In this document: in pieces, positions 10,446 through 20,446 of the stretch | How positions within the stretch are numbered: the stretch's first letter is position 1 | Layout of the letters: the number at the start of each line of letters is the position of its first letter | Source: Deinococcus detaillensis | GTDB taxonomy: Bacteria; Deinococcota; Deinococci; Deinococcales; Deinococcaceae | DNA: 40,283 nucleotides | Direction of reading: 5' to 3' | NCBI RefSeq assembly: GCF_007280555.1 | Contig: NZ_VKDB01000026.1 | Location: forward strand, 1 to 40,283 | The notes under the pieces: generated by a model | What the model was told of the DNA's origin: nothing | What the model saw: only the letters and a program-made list of their open reading frames with translations | Databases searched by the model: none | Made by a program: the position numbers and the translations under genes

Positions 10446-12020
10446 CTAAGCACTGCGGGCATCCGGCGGATCGACATACACCGTTTTTTGTTGGGTGTAG
10501 TGAACCTGCCCCGAAGGAGCGCCCTTGGGCCGCCAGACGTGCTTGATACGGGTATAATCCACCGGCACATTGCCGCTGAGCCGCGCTTTGCTGTGCTGGG
10601 CGGCGAGCTGAGCGGCGTACAAGATATCCGGCAAATCGAGGTCGCGCCCGCCAGTTCTGACCAAGACATGCGACCCCGGATAGCCCTGCACGTGAAACCA
10701 GTAATCGGTGCTGCGCCCCAAACGGTGGGTCAGCACCGCGTTTTCTTTGTTGTTGCGGCCCACCAACACCTCAAAGCCGCCGGGCGAGGTGTACCGCGCT
10801 CCGTAAGCGCTGCGCAGCGGCTGCTCGGCGGTGAGTTGGGTTTCGAGGGCGGCGAGCTGCTCCAAACTGGAGGAGTCCAGGTCGCTGAGGCGGCGCTCGA
10901 CCTCGGCGTAATCCTCGCGCAAGGTGGGTTCGCGCTCGGCTAGCCGCTCGAACACGTCCTCGCGGCGGCGGGCGCGGTTGTAGCGCTTCTCAGCGTTTTG
11001 AATAGCACTTAGGGATGGTTCTAGCGCAATCGGCACTTCGCCTTCCCCAGAAAAGTCGGGCAGCAGCGCCGACGACACGCCCGCCTCGACGGTGTGCGCG
11101 TACGCCATCAGCAAATCGGCTTCGCGGCGGTTTTGGGCGGCCTCGTCCAAGCCGAGGGTGGCCCGCTCCACGTCGCCGAGTTGGTGGGTCAGCAAGGTCA
11201 GGCGCTTGGCCAGCGGTTCGCGCAGCGCTTTGCGAAGTTGGGCGGCTTTCTCGGCGCGGGCCGCTTCACGCGAGGCGTCGTTGAGGCTGGCCTCCGAAGC
11301 GCTGAGGGTCGGGTCAACGACCAAGCTTTTGAGGGCTTCTAAGACTTGCGGCCACCGCTCACCCGCTGCGCCCACGAAGCCGACGCGGCGCACCAATTCG
11401 GCGCTGAGACTCGGCCCTAAACCGTCGATCTGCTCACGCCAACGGGAAACCGGCAGGTCAGCTAAACTTTCAGCCTCCTGCGCCGTCATCGTGCGCGGAT
11501 CGAACTTGTCGTAAGGCGGCGGCGGCACATACACGCCCCCGCTTCTGACGGTGCGGAAGCGGTTGCGGCTGTTGGTGATCTCACGCCCGGCGCTGAGAAT
11601 CCGGCCTTGCCAAGCGTCTGCATCTTCTTGCAAGGGTTCCAAGACCAGCAGGTTGGTGTTGCGTCCGGTCAACTCGAACAGCAGCCGCACGGCCGGCACG
11701 TCTACAAATCCACCCTCACCCGCGAAGGCAAACTGGGCCACCCGGTCAAGCTTGAGTTGCTCGGCGCTGAAGAGTTCGCCGCGCACTTTGGCCGCCAAAA
11801 AACGCTGAAAGGCGTTGTGGGCATCGCCGCGCAGCCGCTCACGGCTCAGGTAAATCACCGGCTGCGGCGGGCGGTACGACAGCACCAGATTGCTGACGCC
11901 CTTTTGACCTTCAAAGAGCAGCGCTGCCGACGTTTCATCGGGAAAAACCCAGCCCAGCGTGCGGGCCGGTAAATGTTCCCGAAGCTCAGCGAGAGTGCGC
12001 GATAGAGCTAAACCTTCCAT
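10446..12020 (-). CDS. rqcH: RqcH / NFACT protein of ribosome-associated quality control
   Basis: A 524-residue homologue of RqcH (FbpA/Rqc2 family), which binds 50S subunits carrying stalled peptidyl-tRNA and recruits tRNA-Ala to add alanine tails. NFACT-N domain is about 1-200 and contains the conserved Asp-Arg pair at 92-93 (LDRVAQF). A helix-hairpin-helix segment with [17 protein letters not shown] follows, then a charged coiled coil (about 265-395), then NFACT-R with [14 protein letters not shown] and [13 protein letters not shown], which binds RNA. Start is ATG 12020. TTGTTC followed 17 bases later by ATAAAA stands just before it, so the message may be nearly leaderless. The GNAT gene follows in the same direction. 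Confidence 0.93.
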   Translation of the reverse strand: MEGLALSRTLAELREHLPARTLGWVFPDETSAALLFEGQKGVSNLVLSYRPPQPVIYLSRERLRGDAHNAFQRFLAAKVRGELFSAEQLKLDRVAQFAFAGEGGFVDVPAVRLLFELTGRNTNLLVLEPLQEDADAWQGRILSAGREITNSRNRFRTVRSGGVYVPPPPYDKFDPRTMTAQEAESLADLPVSRWREQIDGLGPSLSAELVRRVGFVGAAGERWPQVLEALKSLVVDPTLSASEASLNDASREAARAEKAAQLRKALREPLAKRLTLLTHQLGDVERATLGLDEAAQNRREADLLMAYAHTVEAGVSSALLPDFSGEGEVPIALEPSLSAIQNAEKRYNRARRREDVFERLAEREPTLREDYAEVERRLSDLDSSSLEQLAALETQLTAEQPLRSAYGARYTSPGGFEVLVGRNNKENAVLTHRLGRSTDYWFHVQGYPGSHVLVRTGGRDLDLPDILYAAQLAAQHSKARLSGNVPVDYTRIKHVWRPKGAPSGQVHYTQQKTVYVDPPDARSA

Positions 12021-12102
12021 AAGCTTTTATTGTGCCGGTTTTGCAGGGAACAAATGGGAAATGAGGTACCCCTTTGCCCACTCACAATAGGCCTCTCCTC
12101 TC

Positions 12103-13101
12103 CTATTTGCCCAGCACGAACTGAATCAGCCGCTTGACCGCCGCGATGTCCGACGGGTTGCTTACTTTGTAGCCGTTGACGAACAAGGTCGGCGTGGCAT
12201 TGACACCCGCCGCTAAGGCTTCTTGCAGTCCGGCGTCTACGTTGGCTTTACCGCCCCGGTTGGCGAGGCAGGTTTTGAAGGTGTCCCCGCTGAAGGTATT
12301 GGCTTTGCCGCTGGCAAGCCGAGTGGCCAGCGCTATGAAATTGGGATTGGGATTGGCGGCTTTCGTCCAGGCCGTCCAGTTGGGGGTATCAAACAGCGCG
12401 TCTTTGTAGGCCCAGAATTGCCCCTGCGCGGCGGCACACTCGCTGGCTTCGGCGGCGGCGCGGGCATTCGGGTGAATTTGCTCCAGGGGAAATTGGTGAA
12501 ATTCAAAGCGCAGGGTGTTGCCGTAGGTTTTTTGCAAATCTGCTTGCAGAGCAGGCCAAGCTTGCTGCTCAAATTGCTGACAAAAGGGACACTGGAAATC
12601 ACTGAAAAGTCGCAGCACCACTGCCGATTTGCTGGGCCCGAGCGTATTGGCCGTGCTGATAAACACCTTGCTGGGCACCTCCGCCAACTTGAGACTAAAT
12701 TGCAGGCGCTGCCCCATTTGCTTGGTGGTCACTTGGTACTGCTCGGCGCTGATGGTCATGCCCGCTGGAGTACTCATTTGCGGCTTGACCTGTGGGTTAC
12801 CGAGGTATCCGGCATAAGGCGTCGCCAGCCCGTCACCGTAGCCGCTCAGCACGCCGAGCAGTTGGCCCGCTTTGGCCGCGTCCGGCGTCGGCAGCGTCAC
12901 GGTTGCGCCCGCCAAATACGAACCCCGACTCACCAGCGTGATCTGGGTGCCGTCGGGGGCAATGAGAGTGTTGCCGCTTTTGACGTAAGCCGAGAGCAGC
13001 GGGTTGCCGTCCAGCGAGGTGCTGAGGTTGCCGACTTGGGCTAAGGCCGCGCCGCCGAGAAGCGCGAGTGACAACGAAATAAAGCGAGCAAAACGAATCA
13101 T
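12103..13101 (-). CDS. Secreted DsbA/thioredoxin-fold oxidoreductase
   Basis: This 332-residue protein has a cleavable signal peptide (1-21, ending Ala-Leu-Ala). An N-terminal region of about 130 residues has no match I recognise. The DsbA-like thioredoxin domain starts near 158, with the redox pair Cys171 and Cys174 in DFQCPFCQQ and the cis-Pro loop GVNATPTLFVNG. Two further cysteines (SEC and KTC) lie in the helical insert and could form a second disulfide. It should act outside the cytoplasm in disulfide formation or repair. The ATG ends a 10-base-arm palindrome and TAGAAT lies six bases upstream of it, suggesting a leaderless, operator-controlled message. Confidence 0.9.
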   Translation of the reverse strand: MIRFARFISLSLALLGGAALAQVGNLSTSLDGNPLLSAYVKSGNTLIAPDGTQITLVSRGSYLAGATVTLPTPDAAKAGQLLGVLSGYGDGLATPYAGYLGNPQVKPQMSTPAGMTISAEQYQVTTKQMGQRLQFSLKLAEVPSKVFISTANTLGPSKSAVVLRLFSDFQCPFCQQFEQQAWPALQADLQKTYGNTLRFEFHQFPLEQIHPNARAAAEASECAAAQGQFWAYKDALFDTPNWTAWTKAANPNPNFIALATRLASGKANTFSGDTFKTCLANRGGKANVDAGLQEALAAGVNATPTLFVNGYKVSNPSDIAAVKRLIQFVLGK

Positions 13102-13124
13102 CCCGCCATTCTAAGCGGGATGAT
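13097..13124 (-). promoter_or_regulatory. Palindrome enclosing -10 box and start codon
   Basis: ATCATCCCGC (13097-13106) and GCGGGATGAT (13115-13124) are perfect inverted 10-base arms around an 8-base centre. On the minus strand the centre holds TAGAAT, six bases before the ATG at 13101, and that ATG lies in the second arm. A dimeric regulator bound here would cover both the -10 box and the transcription start. If the message were longer, the same sequence would fold over the start codon. Confidence 0.55.
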
Positions 13125-13164
13125 CCTTCAGGGCTATGACAAGGTGAGGCTTTGAAGACGCCGG

Positions 13165-13494
<330 letters not shown>

Positions 13495-13501
13495 GGGTGT
13501 C

Positions 13502-13507
13502 AGTTTA
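13502..13507 (-). promoter_or_regulatory. -10 box of a leaderless promoter for darA
   Basis: TAAACT on the minus strand (13507 to 13502) is followed by exactly seven bases and the ATG at 13494. No ribosome binding site precedes the ATG and no good -35 box is visible. Confidence 0.5.
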
Positions 13508-13530
13508 GCAGATGGGGTGTGAGGGGGAAG

Positions 13531-14154
13531 TCATGAACCGGCCTTGGCAGGATTCGTGAATTGGTAGCGCTGTTTCCAACTCACGGATGAGCCGGTGGTC
13601 ATATAAGCGGTATAGGTGAACTCGGCGTACCACTGCGCAGTATTGCCCGCTTTAGCCGCACTAATATGGCCAATGGCCCATTCGCCGGGGGTGATGGCTT
13701 TATTGGCTGCGGTGTTGGCTGCCCAACTGCCGTTGTTGCTCCACACCGCGTCACTGCTTGTCAGCGTACAAGCAGCTTCTGGAGTGGGAGTAGTTCCAAC
13801 ACAACGGTAACCTCCCTTGGCTCCCACCATCAGCGTGCCCTTGGCTGGAACGATGGGCGAGTTGTCAGCAGTTGCTGGATCACCGTCACCGTTGAGCAAA
13901 ATAGCAGTGTAATCAAGCTCACGAACATCCGGTGCGCCAGCAGTAGAAGTCAGATTGGCGTTGACGGCGGGAATCGTAATTTTCCCTGAAGTGTCCACTT
14001 CATAGCCCAAGTTAGTCAGACTCACCCGGTAAGCGTCTTGATATCCTGTTGGCGTAACGCCACTAATGCCGCCATTACACCCCGCCAAAGGCAACACCAG
14101 CGCCCACAACAACCACACCTTTTGAAATCCGAACTTCTTTCCTGCTTGCTTCAT
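13531..14154 (-). CDS. Predicted lipoprotein of unknown function
   Basis: A 207-residue protein with a lipoprotein signal: Lys-rich start, hydrophobic residues 13-22, and the lipobox LAGC with Cys26 as the lipidated residue. The mature part is rich in Gly, Thr and Ser with many short strands, and two cysteines (YRC and AAC) that may pair. I recognise no family. It overlaps the 3' end of rex by the four bases ATGA, so it is translationally coupled to the redox repressor and probably part of the same operon. Confidence 0.75.
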   Translation of the reverse strand: MKQAGKKFGFQKVWLLWALVLPLAGCNGGISGVTPTGYQDAYRVSLTNLGYEVDTSGKITIPAVNANLTSTAGAPDVRELDYTAILLNGDGDPATADNSPIVPAKGTLMVGAKGGYRCVGTTPTPEAACTLTSSDAVWSNNGSWAANTAANKAITPGEWAIGHISAAKAGNTAQWYAEFTYTAYMTTGSSVSWKQRYQFTNPAKAGS

Positions 14155-14945
14155 GCCTTTTCCTCCGGGTCTTGATCTCTAAGCTGTGGGTTGAGCATAT
14201 AAAACGCCAGCCGCTTCATGCCCACCAAAAAGTCCACGTTCTCCACCATCACATCACGCCACTCATCACTGATCTCTTGCAAACCGCGCTCATGTCCCGC
14301 GCCGTCTTGGGCCGGCTGAATGAGGGTCGGCGCGAAATTCAGAATACCTTTTACGCCCGCTTCGACCATAGACTGCGCCGCAGCCTGAGCGTGTTCGGGC
14401 GGCACCGCCAAAAAGCCCATATCAATGGCCCGGCCCTGCGCGGCTTGCTGCTGGGCAAAAGCAGCAAGGTCGCGAATGTGCTGGATATTCAGTTGGCGCG
14501 GCTGCGCAGAAGCTGCCAACTCTGAGCCGCTCACGCCCTCGCGCTGAGCGGGAACGTCAACGGGCATGCCGATCAGCTCGGCCTTGACATCAAACAGGCC
14601 CACGTAGCCAAACTGGTACTCGCTGGCCCCCGGATAATGGGCGATGGCTTGCCCCAGTCTACCCATGCCCACGATGACCACGCTCCACGAGCGGTTGAGG
14701 CCCAGCACGCGGGTCAGCTCGCGCTTGAGGACGCTAACGGTGTAGCCCATGCCGCGTGTGCCGAATCTGCCGAAATATGCCAAATCCTTACGGACTTGAA
14801 AGGCGCTGACCTGAGCACGCTCGGCCAGTGCGCCGCTGCTGGTGGTGGGCACTTCGGCGCGTTCGAGCTCCTCAAGAATCCGCAGGTAGGTCACCAACCG
14901 CGAAACGGCGGCGGTGGGAATGCCGGGAACGCCCTGAACCGTCAC
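14151..14945 (-). CDS. rex: Redox-sensing transcriptional repressor Rex
   Basis: A 264-residue Rex protein, the NADH/NAD ratio sensor that represses fermentation and respiration genes and leaves DNA when NADH rises. N-terminal winged helix: IPTAAVSRLVTYLRILEEL, then VSAFQVRKDLAYFGRFGTRGMGY, which is the classic Rex recognition segment. The Rossmann domain begins with VVIVGMGRLGQAI near 88. The C-terminal domain-swap helix has DEWRDVMVENVDFLVG. The start is GTG 14945, 18 bases after the SPOR gene stop; the ribosome site is weak. It is somewhat longer than typical Rex proteins (about 210 residues) through a loop and C-terminal tail. Confidence 0.95.
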   Translation of the reverse strand: MTVQGVPGIPTAAVSRLVTYLRILEELERAEVPTTSSGALAERAQVSAFQVRKDLAYFGRFGTRGMGYTVSVLKRELTRVLGLNRSWSVVIVGMGRLGQAIAHYPGASEYQFGYVGLFDVKAELIGMPVDVPAQREGVSGSELAASAQPRQLNIQHIRDLAAFAQQQAAQGRAIDMGFLAVPPEHAQAAAQSMVEAGVKGILNFAPTLIQPAQDGAGHERGLQEISDEWRDVMVENVDFLVGMKRLAFYMLNPQLRDQDPEEKA

Positions 14946-14963
14946 GCTGCCGCGTCCAGCCGC

Positions 14964-16241
14964 TCAGCGAACTCGGAAGTGATCAAAGCCGTTGTCGTTG
15001 AGCTTGGTTTCGGCACGCAGCACCGCCTCGCCGGAAAAGGGGCCGATCAAGACCGTGACCTTTTTGCCTTCCGGCGCTTGCACGCTGGGGTTGTAGCCCA
15101 AGTCGTCCAGCAAGCCCACCAGGCGGGCGGCACTTTCTTGGCGGTCAAACGCGCCGACTTGCAAATACACCGGGCCACTGGGCGCAGCCGCTTGCGCGGG
15201 CTGGCTGGGAACGGCCTGAGCGGGCGCAGGTGCCGGTGAACTGGCCGCCGGAGCCGCCGAAGGACTCGGAGCGGCGGCACCAGCAGCATCATTACGGGCG
15301 CTGCCAGAGCTGCCACTGGCTGCTGGCTGCTCCAAACCGCTGCTGACCGACGAGCGCGGCGCGTACAGCAGTGCGCCGCCGTAAGCCCGCGAGATGTCGC
15401 TGAGCGCTGCGTTGGCGTCGCTGGCATTGGCAAAGGGGCCCACTTGCGCCACCACTTGCGACCCCAAATCAATCGGATAAACGGTGTAGCCCAGCGCGCT
15501 CACCGCAGCGGTGCTGGCCTGCGCTTCAGACACGCTGCCGAAGGTGCCGAGGCTGATGCGGTAATCGCGCCGCAGCGGAGTGCGGTTCTCACTGGTCGCT
15601 ACTGCTCCGCCGCTGCGGGGCGGTGTAGTTGCTGCCGCAGTGGGCGGCGCGGTAGGAGACGGAGGAGTGGTCGGCTGACCTGTTGCCGGTTGGGCCGTCG
15701 GCGCTGGCGTGGTGGTTACGGGCGGCTGACTGGTGTCCGGCTGCGGCGTTACAGGCGGCGCAAGTGGGCTGGTCGCCACCGGGCCGGTGCTGGGTTGAGT
15801 TTGACCGAGTTGTGCAGGAGTTACCGTGCTGGGCGGTGTGGTCGGGGATTCGGGCTGAGCCACCGTTGCCGCTTGGTCGCCGCTGGCCGGAGTGGAGGCG
15901 GCAGGATCAGTGACGGGCGTTTGGGCCGCCTGCGAAGGATCAGTGGCGGGGCTTGCAGCAGGCGCAGTGGCAGCAGGAGTGCTGGGCACGGCGGAAGTCG
16001 TTCCAGTTTGGCGCACGCTTCCTTGGCCTGCGTCCGGCGGCGTGACGGCTTGGGTGTTGGTGACGCCCGTGCCGGGCGCAGCAGGAATGTCAGCGGTGCT
16101 GGCCGGAGTCGGCGTCAGCGCACTGGGGGTGGTGGCGGCGCGGTTGCGCTGAGTCAGGAGCAAGCTTCCGAGGCCCAGCGCCAAGACCACAATTAAAATG
16201 CCGATCAACAGATCAGGTAAACGTCGTCCTACAAGTCTCAT
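14964..16241 (-). CDS. Membrane protein with two SPOR domains
   Basis: A 425-residue protein with a short cytoplasmic N-terminus, one membrane helix (10-30), a long Pro/Thr/Ala-rich linker (about 35-220), a first SPOR-type repeat (about 224-295, starting YRISLGTFG), a second low-complexity linker, and a second SPOR repeat at the C-terminus (357-425, starting VYLQVGAFD and containing VTVLIGPF). SPOR domains bind septal peptidoglycan that lacks stem peptides, so the protein is probably a cell-division or wall-remodelling factor with its SPOR domains in the periplasm. CGAGGT lies eight bases before the ATG. It is upstream of rex by 18 bases and downstream of a secreted TPR protein. Confidence 0.88.
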   Translation of the reverse strand: MRLVGRRLPDLLIGILIVVLALGLGSLLLTQRNRAATTPSALTPTPASTADIPAAPGTGVTNTQAVTPPDAGQGSVRQTGTTSAVPSTPAATAPAASPATDPSQAAQTPVTDPAASTPASGDQAATVAQPESPTTPPSTVTPAQLGQTQPSTGPVATSPLAPPVTPQPDTSQPPVTTTPAPTAQPATGQPTTPPSPTAPPTAAATTPPRSGGAVATSENRTPLRRDYRISLGTFGSVSEAQASTAAVSALGYTVYPIDLGSQVVAQVGPFANASDANAALSDISRAYGGALLYAPRSSVSSGLEQPAASGSSGSARNDAAGAAAPSPSAAPAASSPAPAPAQAVPSQPAQAAAPSGPVYLQVGAFDRQESAARLVGLLDDLGYNPSVQAPEGKKVTVLIGPFSGEAVLRAETKLNDNGFDHFRVR

Positions 16242-16355
16242 GGTAGCTACCTCGAGCTACAGAGTAGGACATTTAAGGAATAAGGGGATGGGAGAGAGGC
16301 GAGAAAACCGCTCCTCCCCGCCCCTTTTCTCAGTGCCAAATTGGTATGCGCCGCG

Positions 16356-18125
16356 TTATTTCAGTTCGGCTTTGGCAGCGGCCAATCCCAGTTTGGCCGC
16401 AGAAGTAAAAGCAGTTTTGGCTTCGGCGTCTTTGCCCTGCGCTTTGCGCGACAAGCCGAGCTGATACCAAGCCGCCGCGTTTTTGGGATCTTCGACGGCC
16501 ACGCTGCGCAAAGTCGGCTCTGCTTCGGCAAAGCGCCCCGCCGAGAGCAGCGCCGCGCCGAGGTTGAGCCGGGCGCTCAGGGTGTCGCCCAAGCGCACGC
16601 TGTCACTGAGGGCCGCAATCGCCGCCGGATAGTCCTTGAGGGCGTAAGCGCTCAGGCCCAGCCACAGCGAAGTTTCAGCGCTGGGCTGCTTGGCGGCGCT
16701 GCCCGCAAGCGCTTTAGCCGCCACCAAATAGTCTTTGAGGCGGTAAGCGCTGACGCCCTGCACAAACGCGGCGCGGGCCTGCGTGGCAATGTCGGCAGGC
16801 GTGGGCGCGGGGCTGTCGGCCAGCTTGAGGGTAAGCTCGGCGCTCTTGCGGGCCTCGGCATTTTGACCCAAGGCCAACTGCACCGCCGCCAAATTCAGGA
16901 AAATGCTGGCGTTGCCCGCTTCCAGCGTAGCGGCTTTTTGCCAAGCGCTCAGGCTGCCCTTCAGATCACCGCTGCTGGCCAGCAGACCTGCCAAAGTGGA
17001 GGCGGCGCTGGCCGAGCGGCTGTCGGCCTGAACCGCTTCTTTGGCGGCTTGGGCGGCGGCTGGCACTTTGTTTTGGAGTTGCAGCAACTGGGCTTTGCGG
17101 ACCAGCAAGCGGGAGCGGTCGGTGCCGCTGAGTTGCCCTCCAGCGGCGCTGTCGAGTTCGCGCACCGCCCGGTCAGGCAGGTTTTGGGCGGCGTAGATGT
17201 CGGCGATCAGGAGGGCCGCTCCGGCACGGGTGGCGTCGTTTTGCAGCGCACCGTAGAGCAGCGGCAGCGCTCCAGCGCCGTTGCCGGAAAGGGCCACCGC
17301 TTGGCCGAGGCGGTAGCGCAAATTGGCGTCGCTGGGGTCAATCGCCAGCGCCTGCGTCAGGGTGGCGCTCAGGGCGGCGTAATCCTGGCGGCGGTTTTGC
17401 TCACCGGCCAGCGCTTCCAAGACCTGACGGCGGGCAGTGGGCGCGGCATTGCCCGATAGCGCCGCCGCCGCCGTGAACTGCTTAAGCGCTTCGTCATACT
17501 CTTTGTTCTTGACCGCGATAATGCCGAGGTTGTACGGCCCTTCAAAGCTGGCAGGCGAGAGCGCCACGAACTGACCCAGTTCAAAGCGGGCACCAGTCAG
17601 GTCACTCAGCGCGAACAAGCTCAGCGCCAAGCCGAAATGCGGCTCAGGTTGCTGGTAATTCTCCGAAATCAGTTCTTCGTAAATGGTGCGGGCCTGCGCC
17701 CACTTGCTCTGGGCAAACAGCGCTTTGGCCGAGTTCAGACGCACAATCTGGGCGTCGGTCAACGGCACAGCGGGCGCTAAAGCGGCAGCAGGCAGGGCCG
17801 AAGGAGCGGCCACAGGAGAAACGGGCGAGCCCGGCGCGGCTGGAACCTCAGCCTGAGCTTGCGCCTGCTGCTTTTCGAGCTGGGCTTTGAGCGCTTTAGC
17901 CCGGTCTATGGCCGCTTGACCGCCCGTTACGCTCTGCTGATCGAGGGTGTTGCTGATGTTGATGGTCTGCAGGGTATCGACCATCGTCTGAGCGCGGGCC
18001 AGCGGCGCGGCAGCCAGCGCCAAGGTGAGAAAGGAAAGGGCTACCCAGCGCCGACGCGAGGGGGCAGGCGCAGGGTAGGCGGGAGCCAGCGGCGAGGGCA
18101 ATCGTGTCTTCATCGTGCTTGTCAT
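16356..18125 (-). CDS. Secreted tetratricopeptide-repeat protein
   Basis: This 589-residue protein has an N-terminal signal peptide (RRR followed by a hydrophobic run, cleavage after ALA-RAQ near residue 46) and many TPR-like helix pairs, for example AKALFAQSKWAQARTIYEE, NKEYDEALKQF and RYRLGQAVALSGNGAGAL, continuing to the C-terminus. TPR proteins serve as scaffolds; with the SPOR gene next to it, an envelope or division role is plausible but inferred. I start it at ATG 18125 (or 18113), because the longer frame from GTG 18197 would overlap the upstream gene and hide the signal peptide. Unusually rich in Ala and Gln near the N-terminus. Confidence 0.85.
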   Translation of the reverse strand: MTSTMKTRLPSPLAPAYPAPAPSRRRWVALSFLTLALAAAPLARAQTMVDTLQTINISNTLDQQSVTGGQAAIDRAKALKAQLEKQQAQAQAEVPAAPGSPVSPVAAPSALPAAALAPAVPLTDAQIVRLNSAKALFAQSKWAQARTIYEELISENYQQPEPHFGLALSLFALSDLTGARFELGQFVALSPASFEGPYNLGIIAVKNKEYDEALKQFTAAAALSGNAAPTARRQVLEALAGEQNRRQDYAALSATLTQALAIDPSDANLRYRLGQAVALSGNGAGALPLLYGALQNDATRAGAALLIADIYAAQNLPDRAVRELDSAAGGQLSGTDRSRLLVRKAQLLQLQNKVPAAAQAAKEAVQADSRSASAASTLAGLLASSGDLKGSLSAWQKAATLEAGNASIFLNLAAVQLALGQNAEARKSAELTLKLADSPAPTPADIATQARAAFVQGVSAYRLKDYLVAAKALAGSAAKQPSAETSLWLGLSAYALKDYPAAIAALSDSVRLGDTLSARLNLGAALLSAGRFAEAEPTLRSVAVEDPKNAAAWYQLGLSRKAQGKDAEAKTAFTSAAKLGLAAAKAELK

Positions 18126-18172
18126 GCTAGCAGTTGGCTCTTGCCCAACCCTTACACCCAGACCAGCACTTC

Positions 18173-19327
18173 CTACCGGCTGCGCTGGGTCAGCCACGCG
18201 GCCATGTCGTTCATCGGCCCGCTTTGCATCGGCGCGAAGGTGTCTTGGGTAATGGCGGGCGAGAGGCCCAGTGAGTGCCCCAAGCCCGCGTAGAGTTTGA
18301 AAGTGTGATCCGCGTTGCCCGCCGCGCCCAGCGCGTCGTTGAGGCGCTTGGCAGCGGCAGGGTCAATGTTGCCGTCGTTCTCACCTTGCATGATCAGCAC
18401 CGGCAACTTGAGGCGGGGAGCCAATTCGCCCAAAGTCGGCAGGGTGGTGGCGGGGGCGTACATGGGCGACTGGGGCGTGAACTGCTGGTAAAACTGGCGA
18501 ATTTGCGGCAAGGCTTCGGCCTTCAGATCGATCAACCCGTCTTTGTTGGTGTCGAGCAGGGTGCTCAGCATGGGTTTTTGTGGCGTGCTCTCCAGCGAGA
18601 GCAGCAAGCTGGCTTCGGTCTTGGCCAGGCCACTGCCGTTTCCGTAGAGCGCAGCCAGCACGCCTTCGAGGTCTATTTTGCCGTCTTTGCTGTAGGGCTG
18701 CAAATAGGCCAAGCCGACGCGTTCAAACTGGTTGGCAAACGAATCGGCAAACGAGTCCACCACCGGCCCCTGCACAATCAGGCCGCTGGCATTGGTCTCC
18801 AGTGCCAAGCTGGACGCGATGACGCTGCCTTCGCTCCAACCGTAAATGAAGACTTTGGAAGCGTCCACCCTCGGCTGCTGTTTGGCGGCATTCAGGGCGG
18901 TGCGGGCGTCCGCGAGCAGATCGGTCATGCCCAGTTTGCCGTACTCGGTAAAAGCGGCTTGGGCGGTCTGGGGCTGAAAAGTGCCCGCCGCGTAGCGTTT
19001 GTCAAAGCGCATGACCGCGAAGCCCGCTTGGCTGAGGTGTTGAGCGAGTGCGCCCAGCGAACCCTGAACGACTTGTCCCGCCGATACGCTGTAGCTGCCG
19101 TTCTGGTCTTCCGGCCCAGTGCCTGCAATCAGCAGCACCAGCGGCGCTTTGGCCGCGCCCGCTGGGAGGCTCAGGGTGGCCTGAGCACTGACTGGCCCAA
19201 ATTGCAAGGTGAGGTGACGCTCTGAGCTGCGTGGGCCTGCGCCGCCGGCCAAAACCGGAGCGGTTATGCCCAGCAGCAAAACGAGGGTCAAGCCAGAAAC
19301 GCGCCGTTTGGTTTGGGGGAAGTCCAT
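18173..19327 (-). CDS. Secreted alpha/beta hydrolase with EF-hand-like loops
   Basis: A 384-residue exported serine hydrolase. The signal peptide spans 1-27. The nucleophile Ser165 lies in GWSEGS. Asp in QGENDGNID and His in GLGHSLG are the likely remaining triad members. The opening LLIAGTGPEDQNGSY resembles dipeptidyl-peptidase and acyl-peptidase-like hydrolases. The cap region carries two calcium-loop-like stretches, SKDGKIDLEG (213-222) and DTNKDGLIDLKAE (259-271). It begins a long minus-strand run toward the TPR and SPOR genes. The substrate is unknown. Confidence 0.82.
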   Translation of the reverse strand: MDFPQTKRRVSGLTLVLLLGITAPVLAGGAGPRSSERHLTLQFGPVSAQATLSLPAGAAKAPLVLLIAGTGPEDQNGSYSVSAGQVVQGSLGALAQHLSQAGFAVMRFDKRYAAGTFQPQTAQAAFTEYGKLGMTDLLADARTALNAAKQQPRVDASKVFIYGWSEGSVIASSLALETNASGLIVQGPVVDSFADSFANQFERVGLAYLQPYSKDGKIDLEGVLAALYGNGSGLAKTEASLLLSLESTPQKPMLSTLLDTNKDGLIDLKAEALPQIRQFYQQFTPQSPMYAPATTLPTLGELAPRLKLPVLIMQGENDGNIDPAAAKRLNDALGAAGNADHTFKLYAGLGHSLGLSPAITQDTFAPMQSGPMNDMAAWLTQRSR

Positions 19328-19408
19328 GCTCTTTATCTTGCGGCTTGCACAGTGAGAGTCTGCCTCCTTTTCATCAAAGGAAGGATGGGAGTTGACGTTT
19401 CGCAGCCT

Positions 19409-20440
19409 CTAGGCTCCCGCCACCGCTCCCGGCTGCTTGAGGGCCAGTTGACCGCAGGCCGCGCCCGCATCTCTGCCGCGTGAGCGCCGCACGCTGACCG
19501 GCACGCCCCGGTTTTCTAAGCGGTCATAAAACGCTTGAAGTTCGTGTTCGGGGGTTTCCACAAAGCCGCTGCCTTCCCAAGGATTCATCGGAATCAAGTT
19601 GACGTGACTGACGAGGCCTTGCAGCAGATCGGCCAGCATGTCGGCTTGCCACAGCGAGTCGTTGACGCCGCTGAGCATGGCGTATTCGAAAGTGACGCGC
19701 CGCCCGGTCACGGCTTGGTAGTCGCGGGCCGCCGCCATGATTTCGCTGATCGAATTGGCCTGCCCCGTCGGAATGATCTGCTGGCGGGTTTCTTCGTCGG
19801 GGGCGTGCAGACTGATGGCCAGCTTGATGCCGAGTTCGTCCTCGGCGGCCAGCTTGCGAATGCCTTTGGCCAGTCCCACCGTGCTGAGCGTCACGCGGCG
19901 CTTGCTCATGCCGAGGGCTTGCGGGTGCAGCAGCAGCTTGGCGGCGGCGATGGTGTGGTCATAGTTGAGCAGCGGCTCGCCCATGCCCATGAACACCAGA
20001 TTGCGCATCTCACGCGGCGAAAAGCCCTGATGCCAACTCACCGCCAAAATCTGCCCCACCACTTCGCCGGGCGTCAGGTTGCGGCCAAAGCCCATCGAGC
20101 CGGTGGCACAAAAAGCGCACTTGGCCGGGCAGCCCACCATGGTCGACACGCAGATGGTTTTGCGGTCGAGGTAAGGCATATACACTGCTTCCATTTGCCG
20201 CCCGTCAAACAAAGTGAACAGGTATTTGACGCTGCCGTCGCTGCTTTCCACTGTCTCAGTTTTGCTAAACGGATTGAGGGCGTACTGCTCCGTGAGTTCG
20301 GCCCGCAGCGGCAAGGGCAAATTGGTCATGTCATCAAAGCTGGGTGCGCCGTGGACAAATACCCATTCCAGCAGTTGTTTGCGGCGGTAGCCCAGGAGCG
20401 GATAAGCGTCGGGCTGGAGGTCAAGGAGAAGCGGCAACAT
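19409..20440 (-). CDS. rlmN: 23S rRNA/tRNA adenine-2 methyltransferase RlmN
   Basis: A 343-residue radical-SAM enzyme that methylates C2 of A2503 in 23S rRNA (and A37 of some tRNAs), using a methyl-cysteine intermediate. The 4Fe-4S ligands are Cys104, Cys108 and Cys111 (GCPAKCAFC). The two mechanistic cysteines fit Cys97 (ICVST) and Cys329 (GAACGQL), matching E. coli Cys118 and Cys355. [11 protein letters not shown] and [13 protein letters not shown] are further signatures. The start is ATG 20440, with TACACT six bases upstream and no ribosome site, a leaderless layout; a longer frame from GTG 20509 would add 23 unlikely residues. Confidence 0.95.
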   Translation of the reverse strand: MLPLLLDLQPDAYPLLGYRRKQLLEWVFVHGAPSFDDMTNLPLPLRAELTEQYALNPFSKTETVESSDGSVKYLFTLFDGRQMEAVYMPYLDRKTICVSTMVGCPAKCAFCATGSMGFGRNLTPGEVVGQILAVSWHQGFSPREMRNLVFMGMGEPLLNYDHTIAAAKLLLHPQALGMSKRRVTLSTVGLAKGIRKLAAEDELGIKLAISLHAPDEETRQQIIPTGQANSISEIMAAARDYQAVTGRRVTFEYAMLSGVNDSLWQADMLADLLQGLVSHVNLIPMNPWEGSGFVETPEHELQAFYDRLENRGVPVSVRRSRGRDAGAACGQLALKQPGAVAGA

Positions 20441-20446
20441 CTTTCC

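Noticed and set aside
16341..17459. A 372-codon plus-strand frame
   Set aside because: It is the back of the TPR gene; composition is Gly/Arg/Gln-rich without domains, as expected for a shadow frame in high G+C DNA.
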